From Owenia fusiformis (lineage: Eukaryota > Annelida > Polychaeta > Sabellida > Oweniidae), in NCBI GenBank assembly GCA_903813345.2, contig CAIIXF020000001.1, positions 10,083,598 to 10,147,597 on the forward strand: 64,000 nt of DNA. The letters are read 5' to 3'. The notes below the pieces were generated by a model that was given only the letters and a program-made list of their open reading frames with translations, did no database searches and was not told the DNA's origin. Shown piece after piece: positions 47,401-59,444 of the stretch; positions within the stretch are counted from its first letter, which is position 1; every line of letters starts with the position of its first letter. Made by a program: the position numbers and the translations under genes.

Positions 47401-50400
47401 TACCATGTTCAACCCGAAATTACGTTTTTCCAAATAGTTTTCTTGCTTGAATAAACTCTTTGTAAAGTGGCAATTAGCAGGTTAAGTGTCTTTGGATACT
47501 TAAAAAGATAAAAAAAAAGATAAAAGTTCTTATAGAGCAGGACAGACATATTTCATTCGAGGAAATAAGTGATTTTTACTGGATATATCTAAGGGGTCCT
47601 GCCATACAATTGTCACAAAGATCTTGAAAAAGCGGTATGTTGCAGCAAAGTGGGTTCCAAAGTTCCTCACAGTGGAGCAAAAGGAAGCGCGTCTTGCAGC
47701 ATCTAGGCAATTTCTGGATACGTTTTTGCATCATTTCCAAATGCTCCCTGAACCAGTTCATAAGTCTCTTGCAAAGTCTTGCCATTTTGAACCATGCACT
47801 GTATCAGATTTCTATGCTTCCATTTCACCAATTTGGTTGGTGTGGACACATCTGCCATTTTGGAAATTTTGGAAAAAAAATTCAAAATTTCCTCACTTTT
47901 CCATCTCAATTTTTCAACTGGGTTTTGGACAGTATACATCACAAAGGAACTTATCGTGTCACTTGTCTATTGTGATGTCATAGACACAATTAGAAAAATT
48001 GAAGAATTTGAAGAAAAATAGCCAACCAAAAAAAGTAAAAGTCTTATTTTCCTTGAAGTTATGGCATCAACTGCAAAACTTTTTGAACCACCTAAGTATA
48101 CAATAAAGTATGTGTTTGATATATGTATGTTCAACAATAAGATACATAGTTAAGACACAAAGTGATAAATATGGCACTCTGAGGAGCAAAATGGCCACCA
48201 TGTTATTAACCAAGCATGCCAAAAACTTGAACAGATCTTGGCACTAGTCTGCTCTTGCACCTGTAAATTTTTAACACATACACACAAGTTAAGTGGTTTT
48301 CCGGGAATTTTGCTGACAAGATTTAGGAGACATCTACCCACCTAACCAGATGCATGCATGCCCAGCAGCACATCCACAAATATAGCAATTTTTCAAAGTG
48401 TGATAAAAATCATATTGTCTTGTAAAGTGCCACTGAACAACTCACCTGGATTAAGTACCAGCCTGAGAGGACCATCGTAAGGACTCTTCAAAGTAGAGCA
48501 TTCAGGGGTGTTTGACATGGTATATCTACGCTTGTTGTCAGTACGTTGCTGGTCATCTCGAGTCAACTGAAAATATACAAGAGAAATTTAATCATTGCAA
48601 TGTGTATAACAAGACATTTTAACATGCAAAATGTCACCACCTGGCTTGTTACAGATGCTTAACCCCAATCACCAAACACCAACTGCCGAACATTCACAAA
48701 AAAAGTTGGGAGACCACTTTTGGTGGTGACATAAGAACATGGTAGCTAAATGTGAAATTGGAAGCATTTCAACTAATCAAAACCAGAGTCAAAAATCCTA
48801 TCAGTTTGTCAAGTATTTCATCTTGATTTGCAGAGATTTTGCGACATGAATCCAAAATGACAACCTTCAGATTTACACCCATTATGCCAGAAAACTAATA
48901 ATCAGTCGTAGATTTTCATACCCAGAAACATAACTAAAAATGCACTAACAAAACTGTGAATGGAAGTATACTCACAAAGCATCTAAATCTCTCCCTGATG
49001 ATTTCCTGTCCCGTATTTAAAGCTGCAGCAAATACGTTGCCATAGTTATCTCGCCAGCTTCCCATACATTGGAACCGAATTTCTGAAAAATACATATACA
49101 ATATGCATAATTTTGTTTTTGTGTATGTATTTGTGCATATACTTTAAAATGTGAATTGTAAACACCTTTTAGATATCCATCTGAATCAGTTACATAAAAG
49201 TATAATTTCAATGAAACAGAAAACCCAAAAATGTCATAAACGATAAATTTTGTTGTATTCAAAATTTTAAAAAATATTTTTAAAATAATGAGTGGGGATT
49301 CCACAAGCTCAAAAGAAGACCCCAAAACATCACTACATCCCAGACCCAAAAATTCATGCAGAAACAAACGTTATGCTTTGAAATGTTACTTCTAGACATT
49401 AACAAAGGGCAAAAGTACATGTATATTGAAAACAAACTTACGATCAGTTGAGGAAGTACTGACATCAGGACAGTACCCAAACTTCATCAAGAACACTTCA
49501 TTGTCCACATAAGGTGAACCAGGCTCCTGACAGGCAACAATTTTACTGGTAGAGCTGTCACAGATACCACCTCCTCCAATGTCTACTTCATATGTAAACT
49601 GGAACACTCCCTCAAACATAGTTTTGCAGTTTACAGTTAATAATGATTTTCCTGAAAGTAAATGATTCAAATTGATTAAAATGTTTGGGAAAAGGAATGA
49701 CTGTTAACTGCTGAACCATTTAATGAGCATAATAAAAAATATTGTAATTTAATTATCAAGGATTATTTTAATGTATGAAGATATGTCCTCCTATGGAAAG
49801 CAAGTGCGAACAATGAAACAATGTATTAGGACAACAATTGAAAGTATAGTAAATAAATCATTTTTTCATAAATCATTAAAAATCAATAAAAGTAATAATG
49901 TTCTGTTTAGTGTAAATGAAGGAATTTCAAGTATTTCTTATGCCTAGTATAGCTAGTCTGTTTGTAAGTTTGTATTTACATCAACTGACATACTTTTGTT
50001 ATATCAGTCTTGTCTTCTTCAAAATTTGATTATTTCTATACATTCGAAAACTTACTGAACATGGTTAACATTGCATTTTGTGGTAGAATATCCCGACAAA
50101 CATCTTCAAGTTTGGCATCAGTACGGGAATCACATGTTGCTGCAATTCAAACAGAAAATCAGTTGAATGAGAGTTGGGACACACATGATGACACAAAAAA
50201 GTGCCATCCACCTCAAATTGAATAACTTTTTTGTCTATATGATTCCTGATTTCTTCTTTTGCACATTTAAACGGACTTCATGGAGCAACTCTTCAAGAAG
50301 TCTCAGATGACAAGATCAATTATGTGGAGTTTTATGATGGTTACAAGATGTGATCTAAATGTCGTCCATTCCATGGCACACTTCTGGATTTTTTATTGGC

Positions 50401-53400
50401 AGTTATTGACCACATTCGCCTGACATAAACCCACAAGATTTTTATCTCTCGGGGTACTTGAAGGATCATATGTGTATGTAACAAACCCCCAAACCACAGA
50501 ACACCTGAAGATAGAGATCACAAGATCCATTTCTGTGGGGAATGTGTTAAGGTTATCAATAACTTTACCCATAGAATGCAGGTGTACCTAACATTTAAAG
50601 AAAATCTTATAAAGCTCATGAAACTGCATCCAGTTGAGCTAGTCATCTGAAACTTCTCGTGGAGTTGCTCCATGAAGTTCAGTTTTACTTTGCAAAAAAA
50701 GAAAGCAAGGAATCATATAGATGAAAAAGTTATTTAACATAATGTGGATGGCACTTTTTTGTGTCACCCTGTACATGTATTCTGATTGTGCATATATCCA
50801 ACTGCAAAAGGTCTTTCTAAATAACTGTACCCTTCTCAGCAACCAATCTTAAACTGTGTGCCTTATTTAAACAAGTTGTCGCAAATACAAACAATTTTGT
50901 TTAGTTGATTTATTCAGAAATGATAGAGCTTTATCATAGGTAAAAAATTTAGGTGAATGAATTTAATCAAATACTGTAGTTCATCTAAATTGCTTATGCA
51001 TTCTTTGTGCTTTTCATTGGAATTTATAATTTTATGTTCCAATCAGGAAAATTGAGCTACTGTGACATGCTTTAAGGATCATATAAACTTACACATTTTA
51101 TTTTCCACTATATTTGGAGTCCTATAGTACAGCTCATAACATTTGTAGCAGTTACTTGATCTGAAAGACAAGATATTATCCATAAGATCAAATATTTCAG
51201 TGATCTCCACAGCATTTAAGAAAGTGGACACAGCAACCACCTGAGATTTTGAAGATAGGCTTGCACCCACCCGAAAATCCATTTGCACCCACTTGAAAAT
51301 GAGAAAAAATCATGAAAAATTGGCATATTTTGGCCAATTTTTGTCTGAATTGTGAAAATGAAAATTTTGCACCCACCTGAGAAAAAAGCCTGAGGTGATC
51401 ACTATATTTACAAGAAAATTATTTTGTGGTCAGACTTAAAAATGAATTTTATAGTTCTTCGATTCACATTCCGCACAGACACATGGTTCAATGTTTAAAA
51501 TCTAAGAAAATTATGAAAAACTGATACCATACTCAAATGAGGCAATATTGTTGAAATATTATTGTTCAAACAAAGTACACTCTTACATAATTTACTAGAC
51601 AACAGCAACCCCAAACGTAGCAAATCCCATCAAACAGCCATGACTGGCATTTTTACATAACAAAAATGGCTACCTTTAAAATTGTCATTAGTCTTAGACA
51701 GTGTGACATGCTTATAGTACAGTTTTCACATACCAAATATGAACTAAATTGCTCCACTGCTTTTCGAGTAATAGTAAAATACGTTAAAATGGTGGCCATT
51801 ATGAAAAATGGCCATCTTCTACCAAAAGTGTCATTAGACAGTTTGCCATGCTTATAGTATTCACACACCAAATATGAACAAAATTGCTCCACTAGTTTTC
51901 GAGTTATAGTGAACATGTTAAAATGGCCCCCATTTTGAAAAATGGCTGCCTTCTACCAAAAGTGTCATTAGACAGTGTGTCATACTTATAGTATTCACAT
52001 ACCAAATATGAGCAAAATCGCTCCACTACTTTTCGAGTTATAATAAAATATGTTAAAATAAAGAGTAAAGGCCGCCATTTTTCAAGATGGCTGCCATGTG
52101 CTTCTTTAATATCTAGATTTCTAGCTTTATTAATACCCTATATAATTTTTTTACACTTAAAACATATTGCTATTACAGTTTTACATATTGTACCTAAATT
52201 ACTGTAAAACCGGCACCAACATGGCCGCCATTTTTAAACGAGCAGCCATTTTGAAAATCGACTTTCGAGCAGAACTTCTATCCCCATAGGGTTTATGTGT
52301 ACAAAATATGAACAAAATCGGGCCAACAGTATTTGAGTTATTGCCTGGACGGATGGACACATTCCCTATATCCCTCCAAACTTCGTCTGATGGGATAATA
52401 ACAATTGAGGCTAAATTTTAATCCAAATACTAGTTCTGCCATTTAATTCAACGAAAACCATCATTTTTATATGTTTTATATTATCCATGAGTTAGTTGTT
52501 GAATCATATACATGGTCACTGGTCAGGACTGTCAGGACTGTACTTACTGGTCATAAAACAATATTTTACTGTCAAACTTTCCATCAGCATCTATTGTCTG
52601 ATTATCATTTCTAATGTCTATACATTTGCCAGTGAAGAGCTTGTTACTGATGCCCTCTGAGTTAATAATGTGATCAATGTCTTCACCATTCTCCATTGTA
52701 TACCAGTCTCCCCAGAAGTGGTCTGGAACTGAACATGATCTAGCTCCTTGTGCATCTAGAAAATAGGAAAGAACAGATTAGATTAATAATATTAATTATA
52801 TACACTTTATGTCGATTACAGTTAAATATTGATATACGTATCTTTAAACTGCTAAAATAGTGTACAGTCTAAGGCAGGGAAATGTAATTCTATCAAACCT
52901 AAAAAGAAACAATTAAAGGTCATGGTGTAATGCAATATAACATGAAACAAGATTTATGGAGCACCCATCCAGATACACGCATACATGCCCATCAGCACAA
53001 GTCAACCAAATAGCACTTTTCATTGTCATTCACATTTTAGGTTAAAATGTAAAAGCGCACTTATTAAAAATTGTACCTTTTGGGAATCTGCAACTGGTTA
53101 AGTATTTTGGTTCAGTTGTAGACAGATATGTACACTCACTGATAAGTCTTCATTGCATGATGTGAAAGTTAAGGGACTCATAAACATGTTAGAAGTCATA
53201 ATTTTGAAAAGGTAGAGATTTGAAAGGACATTTCAAATATTGCCACTCAAGCTTTTTTTTATTTGATTGAAATGTTGACTCATCACGTGTATATATACGT
53301 ATTTAAACGTAATTGGCTTTAAAATACATATTTGGTACTCGTATATACAGTGCTGATACAAAATAATTGATAAGTCGTATAGTTGGCATATTTTCTTGAA

Positions 53401-56400
53401 TTTTAACTTTTAATGTCCCAAACTGCAGAAAAGTATACACTATAAATCATATTTTCCAAAAGAGTGTCTCCAAGGCTTCATACCAACGTATGTATAATGC
53501 ATTTGTCACGAGTTTGAGCTGAAATTTCGCCAAAATGAAGTAAGGGTAATATCCGCCAGGTTTGTTTACTGTGGTTAGCTTTTAGTGGTAAGTGTTCAGA
53601 AGCAAATAATTCATGTGCGCCAAATAATCAAATAATCTGATTGGTTTTAACTTTAGTGTGCATGCGCATGATGTGTGCCATGTTTTTTTTCTTGTGATTT
53701 TGTTTCGTTTCATGGAGTTTGTATTTTAGTGTAACTTCCACAAATATGGTGGACCAATGACAGAATTCACTTCGAAATTTAAGCGACCTTTTTACCTATA
53801 ATAGCAAAACGTTTGTTTTATTTGTATATTCTATCTCACAGGCTGGTATCGAAAAATTTGTCCGCTGTGACGGAGCGTGCTATTTTGCATAGAATCACTA
53901 GGAAATCCACACAATTTATTTTTTTACTCATATGTTTTGCTATATCAAAGAAAATTACTGACTCCATGCAATGGATATATCATTTGCGGGTAACTTTAAA
54001 TTATGTTTGAAGTCTAACAACGTTATGAGTAAAAGCTATTGAAAACGGCGTCGGAGTATCATACTCCAAAATGTACCATTTCTTTTATTTCTTTTTAATG
54101 GTACAATATAGCGACACGATAATATTTACATATGTTTTCAGCATAACTCTGAAGGTATTACTGAGATCTTTATGTATTGGCTATTTTTAATTTTTTTGGA
54201 TAAAAAATAATAATTAATTTTTTTGTCCGCTGTGACGGAGCAGTTTCAAATCTGAAATGCGTTAAGAATTTAGATTCATAATATATTTCTTTACAACTAA
54301 ACTTTAGAGGAGCGAGCGTGTCAAATCTCTTTCGTAAAGTATTCTGAAAAATGAAACGTAATAAAAGTACACAATTCAAATTCTGAGATGTATATACGAC
54401 CACTCTTTAAGCTTCTTTTCTCAGTTTGTACTGCAATCCAACTTATGCATGGTAACTCATGAAAATGATAGTCAACTTCCATTTCAGTAAAGGGTATTTG
54501 CCTTTCGTAGTGCCCTCTGTGGATCCATCCGCCTGACATGGTCATTTTTTACGGTAACTTAATTATTTGAAGTAAAATGATTTGCTGAAGATGAAGCTAA
54601 ATACATATAATGGTATGGACTGTGGATTGTTCTACCCTCTTTAGTCGTTCCAAAAGGTAAGTTGAATGTATCTTGAAATACGAAAATGCAAAATTTGATT
54701 TTAAGATCGTTCTTTATTTGACTAAGAGTTATGGCTATCTGATGCAACTACAGTAAAATATGTGTACAGTGAACACATGTGGAGCCCAACAATGTGTTCC
54801 CAGTTGGTATAGATGTTCACTCCATAGAGGCAATTTCATACAGAAGTCAGAGGAATATTTGATAAGAAGAGGTGTTCACTAGAGAAAGATATTCATTGAT
54901 ACAGGTTTTACAGTGCAGCACGTTTACAAAGACTTTTTTTATATATTATATTTTTTTATGCAAAACGATGAATTTCATGAATTTCAAATAATTGCAAATT
55001 AAATCTGTATTGGGATCATCTTATATACAGTAATATAATATTATGTGGTAAAAGGTTATACATCTGTCGGCATGCACGTCTGTGCGCTATTTCGAATAAG
55101 TAAATTCATATTAGCCCTATTTACACTACACGTGTCATTTCAAGACGTCTAGGCGAAAACGTATTAGAAATATTATGTTGAGTTTACATCATGTTGATTT
55201 CAGTACAAACCTCCGAAAAATACTAAGAGTGGTCATTTTTATATCTCAGATTTACATTACCCCATATCTCCAAGAGGCTGCTTGTCATTATTTAGGAAAG
55301 TGATTTGTGACGTTCTCTCTTCTAAGGGTACTTTTAAAAGATATAATTTGAATCTTAAATTCTTAACTGCTCCGTCACAGCGGACAAAAAATGTAAACAT
55401 TATTTTTTATAAAAAATATTAAAAATACCCAATACATCAAGATATCATTTATACCTTCAGAGTTATGCTGAAAACATATGTAAATATTATCGTGTCACTA
55501 TATTGTACCATTAAAAAGAAATAAAACAAATGGTACATTTTGGAGTATGATACCCTGGCACCGTTTTCAATAGCTTTTACTCTTAGCGTTGTTGGACTTC
55601 AAACAAAAGTTAAAATTACCGCAAATGATATACTCATTGCATGGAGTAAGAAATTTTCTTTGGTATAGCGAAACATATGAGTAAAAAAATAAATTGTGTG
55701 GGTTTCTTAGTGTTTCTATGCAAAATAGCACGCTCCGTCACAGCGGACACATTTTTCGATACCAGCCTGTGTATCTATCTATAAGAGTCTCAGGGGTACA
55801 TAGACAAATCCATTTTGGTAGGAGCTCTCTGTTTAGTTTGAAAACTCACCCTTTATTATTTTGTATCAGCACAATACAAACAATTTATTCCAAATTTTGT
55901 CACTTGTGTTCTTATCAACAGCGATATGTACAGGGATAGAACATTACTGGGCCTCTAGGAAGACCAGTTTTGTACTGATAGAGGGACCCAGAATAAATAT
56001 AGTTTTCAAATCAAATCAAATATCGACTGCGGTAACTCTTTCAACTTTTTAGCCAAGACTATGTTTTGGTCATAATCATTGCTTTGGTGTGTATTGCACA
56101 TTACAAATTTACTTCAGTTGGTTCTGAAAACTCTCAACATTATTTTAACACTAAATCTAAACGCTTTTATGATTACCATTTTTTAAATTCTTCAGGGAAA
56201 AGATTTACACCTTGACCTACTTTTACCTGTGATCAATTACTTGTACTAACTAAGGCCCTTACACTATTTGCCAGTTATTTTGCCGGTTATATTTGGATTA
56301 GGAATAAATGCAACGAGAAATTAACCTTTTTTCAAATGATTTTATAACTTTTCTAAACTTGATTGCAATTTTCAAAGATGGTTGCACAGGTGCGAAAATC

Positions 56401-56577
56401 ACTTCCTGAAAGTCGTTTATCTTCCATTAATACATCTCCATACGTTTTAAAACTCACTAATTAGAACAACAATGCCAAAAGCTCATTACTTAATATAGAC
56501 TTACCTGTATAATGACATAGATGTGCAAGATATAAGACTGCAAATGCGGCCAAGCTCAAGAGTATTTTCGCCGCCAT
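44482..56577 (-). CDS. Secreted, probably GPI-anchored Cys-rich protein (DUF7042-7045-like), complete
   Basis: Thirteen coding exons, all phase-consistent: 56577-56505, 52755-52548, 51160-51093, 50139-50056, 49651-49442, 49082-48976, 48566-48446, 47058-46836, 46514-46315, 46121-45879, 45615-45509, 45049-44908, 44639-44482; 647 residues. Signal peptide MAAKILLSLAAFAVLYLAHL. Modules recur. CSVPDHFWGDWYTM (exon 2) resembles CNLPRNYTGKWFTV (exon 8). FQCMGSWRDNYGN...RFRCF (exon 6) resembles LRCVGYWMEDMKS...RYRCW (exon 11). Exons 5 and 10 carry larger cysteine modules (CPIAGRYQF). The end, GAAGN then a 20-residue hydrophobic tail finishing HLNLS, fits a GPI signal or a single membrane anchor. This architecture recalls uncharacterised invertebrate proteins annotated with DUF7042-DUF7045 (from memory). 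Molecular role unknown; likely cell-surface. Confidence 0.85.
45178..45317. mobile_element. TACAGTAAAACC-family MITE (intron)
   Basis: Left TACAGTAAACCTGTATAAATGG; right end (minus strand) TATGTAAAACCTGTATAGAG. 'GGAACACC' and 'GGTGTTCC' sit symmetrically inside. It lies in the intron before the terminal two exons of the secreted-protein gene. Confidence 0.7.
47217..48098. mobile_element. Rearranged mariner relic, TA-flanked, 882 bp
   Basis: Near-perfect inverted ends of about 50 bp: ACTTAGGTGGTTCAAAAAGT at left and its complement at right, bordered by TA. Inside are two mariner-transposase pieces on opposite strands. Plus strand 47622-47720 encodes KKRYVAAKWVPKFLTVEQ (the segment before the first catalytic Asp). 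Minus strand about 47850-47703 encodes GKTLQETYELVQGAFGNDAK (the N-terminal DNA-binding segment). The catalytic D..D..D core is missing. It lies in the intron between exons 7 and 8 of the secreted-protein gene. Confidence 0.85.
50181..50773 (+). mobile_element. Tc1/mariner-superfamily relic with inverted ends
   Basis: The ends pair for about 120 bp (GATGACACAAAAAAGTGCCA at 50187 against minus-strand GGGTGACACAAAAAAGTGCC near 50770). Plus strand 50416-50466 encodes SPDINPQDFYLSGYLKD, the last catalytic-Asp block of Tc1/mariner-type transposases (usually SPDLNPxDFFLWGYLKD). Stops and frameshifts follow. It lies in the intron between exons 3 and 4 of the secreted-protein gene. Confidence 0.82.
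51198..51404. mobile_element. MITE with CAGTGATC ends, copy 2, 5-bp TSD TATTT
   Basis: Starts CAGTGATCTCCACAGCATTT and ends GGTGATCACTA (last base mutated). TATTT on both sides (51193-51197 and 51405-51409). The interior matches the element at 32083 in opposite orientation ('gcacccacttgaaaatgagaaaaaatcatgaaaaattgg'). It lies in intron 2 of the secreted-protein gene. Confidence 0.85.
51595..52400. repeat. 'AAAATGGCCGCCATTTT' tandem/interspersed repeat
   Basis: About four degenerate units of around 120-130 bp: 'aaaaatggccatcttctaccaaaagtgtcattagacagt', then 'catgcttatagtattcacacaccaaatatgaacaaaattgctccac', then 'ttttcgagttatagtgaaa'. It ends with 'gggccaacagtatttgagttattgcctggacggatggac'. Related to the repeats at 7020-7930 and 12,120-12,330. 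Confidence 0.7.
53837..55771. mobile_element. 1.9-kb foldback transposon with ~430-bp arms, 5-bp TSD TATCT
   Basis: Arms 53837-54260 and 55350-55771 are inverted copies. The ends read CACAGGCTGGTATCGAAAAA, bordered by TATCT on both sides (53832-53836, 55772-55776). Each arm itself has the motif TTGTCCGCTGTGACGGAGC near both its ends, as a direct repeat about 365 bp apart (53858 and 54223 on the left; complements near 55375 and 55735 on the right). The spacer of about 1.1 kb has no recognisable transposase and contains a TACAGTAAAA MITE. It lies in intron 1 of the secreted-protein gene. Confidence 0.88.
54749..54913. mobile_element. TACAGTAAAA MITE nested in the foldback transposon
   Basis: Starts TACAGTAAAATATGTGTACA and ends 'gatacaggttttacagtg', with 'gaggtgttcact' near the right end, like the 21657-21843 element. 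The right border is blurred. Confidence 0.55.
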
Positions 56578-57698
56578 TTTACCTGTTACTCATTCAGACC
56601 CCTTGCATAGTCATAAGAAATGTTTGCAAATAAGAAACAAGAAATCAAACCCAATTGTGTAACTATCTAACGTATGTTTATGTGAGGAAATGTGTCCCAT
56701 AACAATACATTCCTTGAAGATTAGCGAGAGGGTCGTTGTTGTTTGTCATTTATTTCTAAAAAAAAAAAAACTCATCATCACATGTGGGGTCCTTATTTCA
56801 CCTATTTTACCTGTATCTTATGCTGCCATCTTTAAATAAGGATAAAAGTTAAAGCATTTTATAAACCGATACATATGTAATAAGGTAATGTTATTACTGT
56901 ATTACTTTCTCTCCTAAACAATTGAATAATTTACAGCATATCAATATGGTAACTTGCACCATATTAATGATATTAATCAACGATACTTCCCAGTCTTGTG
57001 TTTTTATTGATTTAATTTTAAAAGACAGCCAGTCATCATTTCAGGATCTATAGGACCAATTTGGAATAACAAGCCTTTGTGACTCCCAACTACACATCCC
57101 ATCCTTGCGTTAGGTATTTAGTCTTGTAAAGGAGGGGGGGGGGGCGTCACAGGGATTTGTAGGTAGACTAAATCAAATCTTAGGTCAATTTAGGCAGTTG
57201 CATCTTTCAGCAAAACCATCCAAATGCAGTTTGAGCAAGATAAGAACAACCAACACATTCAGTGTATTTGGGACGAAATGAACTTGATGTAAGTGAATGC
57301 AATTTGTTCTGGTTGTTTACCTTTTATTATTTTAAAACAGAACATGAACAGAACAACATGTTTATAATTATGTGTCGTGATCTAGATCATGCATCAATTA
57401 ATTTCTATTGCTCTGCATGTCACTGATATATTGAAGGAGAAATACATTGCAAATAAATTGCCTTCTCTCAAATCATCTTTGGTAGTGTTGACAGTTCAGT
57501 GGTTATAAACAAAGAAAGGGACAATCTGTATTATTGTTTTATAACATATCATATATTTTATATATATATATCATTTCATTCATAATCAACATTTACATAA
57601 TTTACATTATATGTATCATATACATCTATTCAATTCATATAAAATTGTAAACACCATATGGAACCACACTACTAACAATACTATATACAATAATCACA
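56578..57698. other. Upstream flank of the secreted-protein gene
   Basis: The bases just right of 56577 form the presumed promoter/5' UTR. No coding region. It has a poly-A run near 56760, a poly-G run at 57134-57144, and an AT microsatellite at 57555-57571. Confidence 0.45.
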
Positions 57699-57703
57699 TA
57701 TAT

Positions 57704-57885
57704 CAGGCCCGTAGCCAGGATTTGCCAAGGGGGGGTTCAGTTTTCAAAAATTTCCAGGGGGGGGTTCACATTTGACAATTTTGGCTCAAATATGGCTAAA
57801 ATCACTTGAGAAGTGCTCAAAATGGTGAAAAACCGCATGATTTTGAAATAATTTTTGGCCAGGGGGGGTTACGGCTACGGGCCTG
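57704..57885. mobile_element. hAT-like MITE, 182 bp, 5-bp TSD TATAT
   Basis: Perfect 13-bp inverted ends CAGGCCCGTAGCC and GGCTACGGGCCTG, flanked by TATAT (57699-57703 and 57886-57890). The interior has G-runs (GGGGGGGTTCA twice) and 'gattttgaaataattttt'. No ORF. The flank is AT-rich, so the TSD is less secure than the ends. Confidence 0.85.
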
Positions 57886-59284
57886 TATATGAGGGTTGTT
57901 TTAATGTAACATTTACAAGACACTTGGAAACTGATGAATACTATTCATATATCAATTTACCCCATACTAAAACAGATAATAATGCTAATTATGATAAATA
58001 ATGACCTAACATCAACTTACTTATTGAGTAACATTAGCAGTATAAAATAAAACATTTTATAAGCTTATTGCCTCTTTAAATTGTTAATTTGATATGATTA
58101 TGTTTACATTATTATTATAATCAGGAAATCTAGCAGGGTGGAGAGACTTTTATTTTGTGATACCATTGATTTTTGCAATATAGAAGTCTTAGATTAGTAA
58201 AAGTTCTAGATTCATAATGAAGAGTTCAAATATATTGAAATACATTGATGTTTTGCCCCGATCCCTGATCTAAATTCCATTTACAATGAAATAACCATTT
58301 AGGTTTTAGTATGAAAATATATATTGAAAAACATTGATGGTTTGCCCTTATCCCTGATCTAAGCCAAAAGTCCTAGATTTAATATGAAACTACCATTCAA
58401 GGCTTTAGTATAAAGAGGAGTAAAATATATTGAAAGACATTGATGTTTTGAAAGCAAAATCAATCAATGATATAGATAAATATGATACTGCATATTGGCA
58501 GTATTCTATTCTAAGCAGATAAATATTCTAATATGTATATATATTTTTGGAATTCAAGAAAGTCTCAAGTCAGACTTTGGTACAAGTATCACCAGATCTT
58601 TTTTCATGAAAGACAAAAAAACTGTTGAGCTGTTGAGGGCAGACATATTTTGTATATCCTCTAAGGATACCAATCCTGGCAAGAGTGATCAGATCATTTA
58701 GATAATATTTCTATATTATGTCAATATGAGATTGTAATATACAGCTGTCACATGTTGGTTTACTGTCTTTAATATTGTAAAAATTCATAACTTATTGTGC
58801 TCCTTTTTAAAATTGATTTAGCATACAAAATAATTCTAAGTTTGGGTCTAAAGGGGCAGCAAATGATAGTTTAACATGGTGGAATCAATATTTTCAAAAG
58901 ACGTGTCAATGAGCCCTTTTTAAAATCTGAAAAAATATTGAGAGATGTCCGATTAAATATGGCAGTGTGTTGTTGTGAACTTGCACAACATGATTTTATT
59001 TAGATTAAATGTGTAATATCATAATAAAAACTAAGGCATTTGTCAGAGTTCTTCGAATTTCTAGATATACACATGATAAGGTAATTGGTAAAAAGCTACT
59101 CTCAGCTTATCTCTCTTATTTGCTGCCTCTTTAACCCTAACCGCATATAATCTATTCACATTATAATATGCATGTACTATGGAAATAGCAAGTGATTGAC
59201 ACAATGTCACATAAATAACCATATCTACTACAATAACCTATTCACCAAATAATATACAATTTCACATGCCTACAAGTACCATGG

Positions 59285-59367
59285 TTACAAAAAATCCACT
59301 AAAGCAGACAAAATATATGAGAAATACTCCTCAATCTGTACATTTTTTTCATTTTCTGATTCAGAGC
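59285..59367 (-). other. Candidate alternative terminal exon
   Basis: On the minus strand an acceptor CTTGTCTTTTGCAG precedes 83 bases that read SESENEKNVQIEEYFSYI then LSALVDFL and a TAA stop. Its phase joins exactly with the small candidate exon at 61029-61070 (…GGETG then SESEN…). No family is recognised and both frames across this junction are open, so this is weak. Confidence 0.22.
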
Positions 59368-59444
59368 CTGCAAAAGACAAGGTGAGGATAATATAAGCAC
59401 CTAGTGCAGAGTCATCAGTCATTTTTGAATTTGAATGTATGATA

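Noticed and set aside
53837-55771. Transib/RAG-type assignment of the 1.9-kb element
   Set aside because: Only the CACAG start and 5-bp TSD fit. The heptamer match is imperfect and no transposase is present, so it is kept only as a hypothesis.
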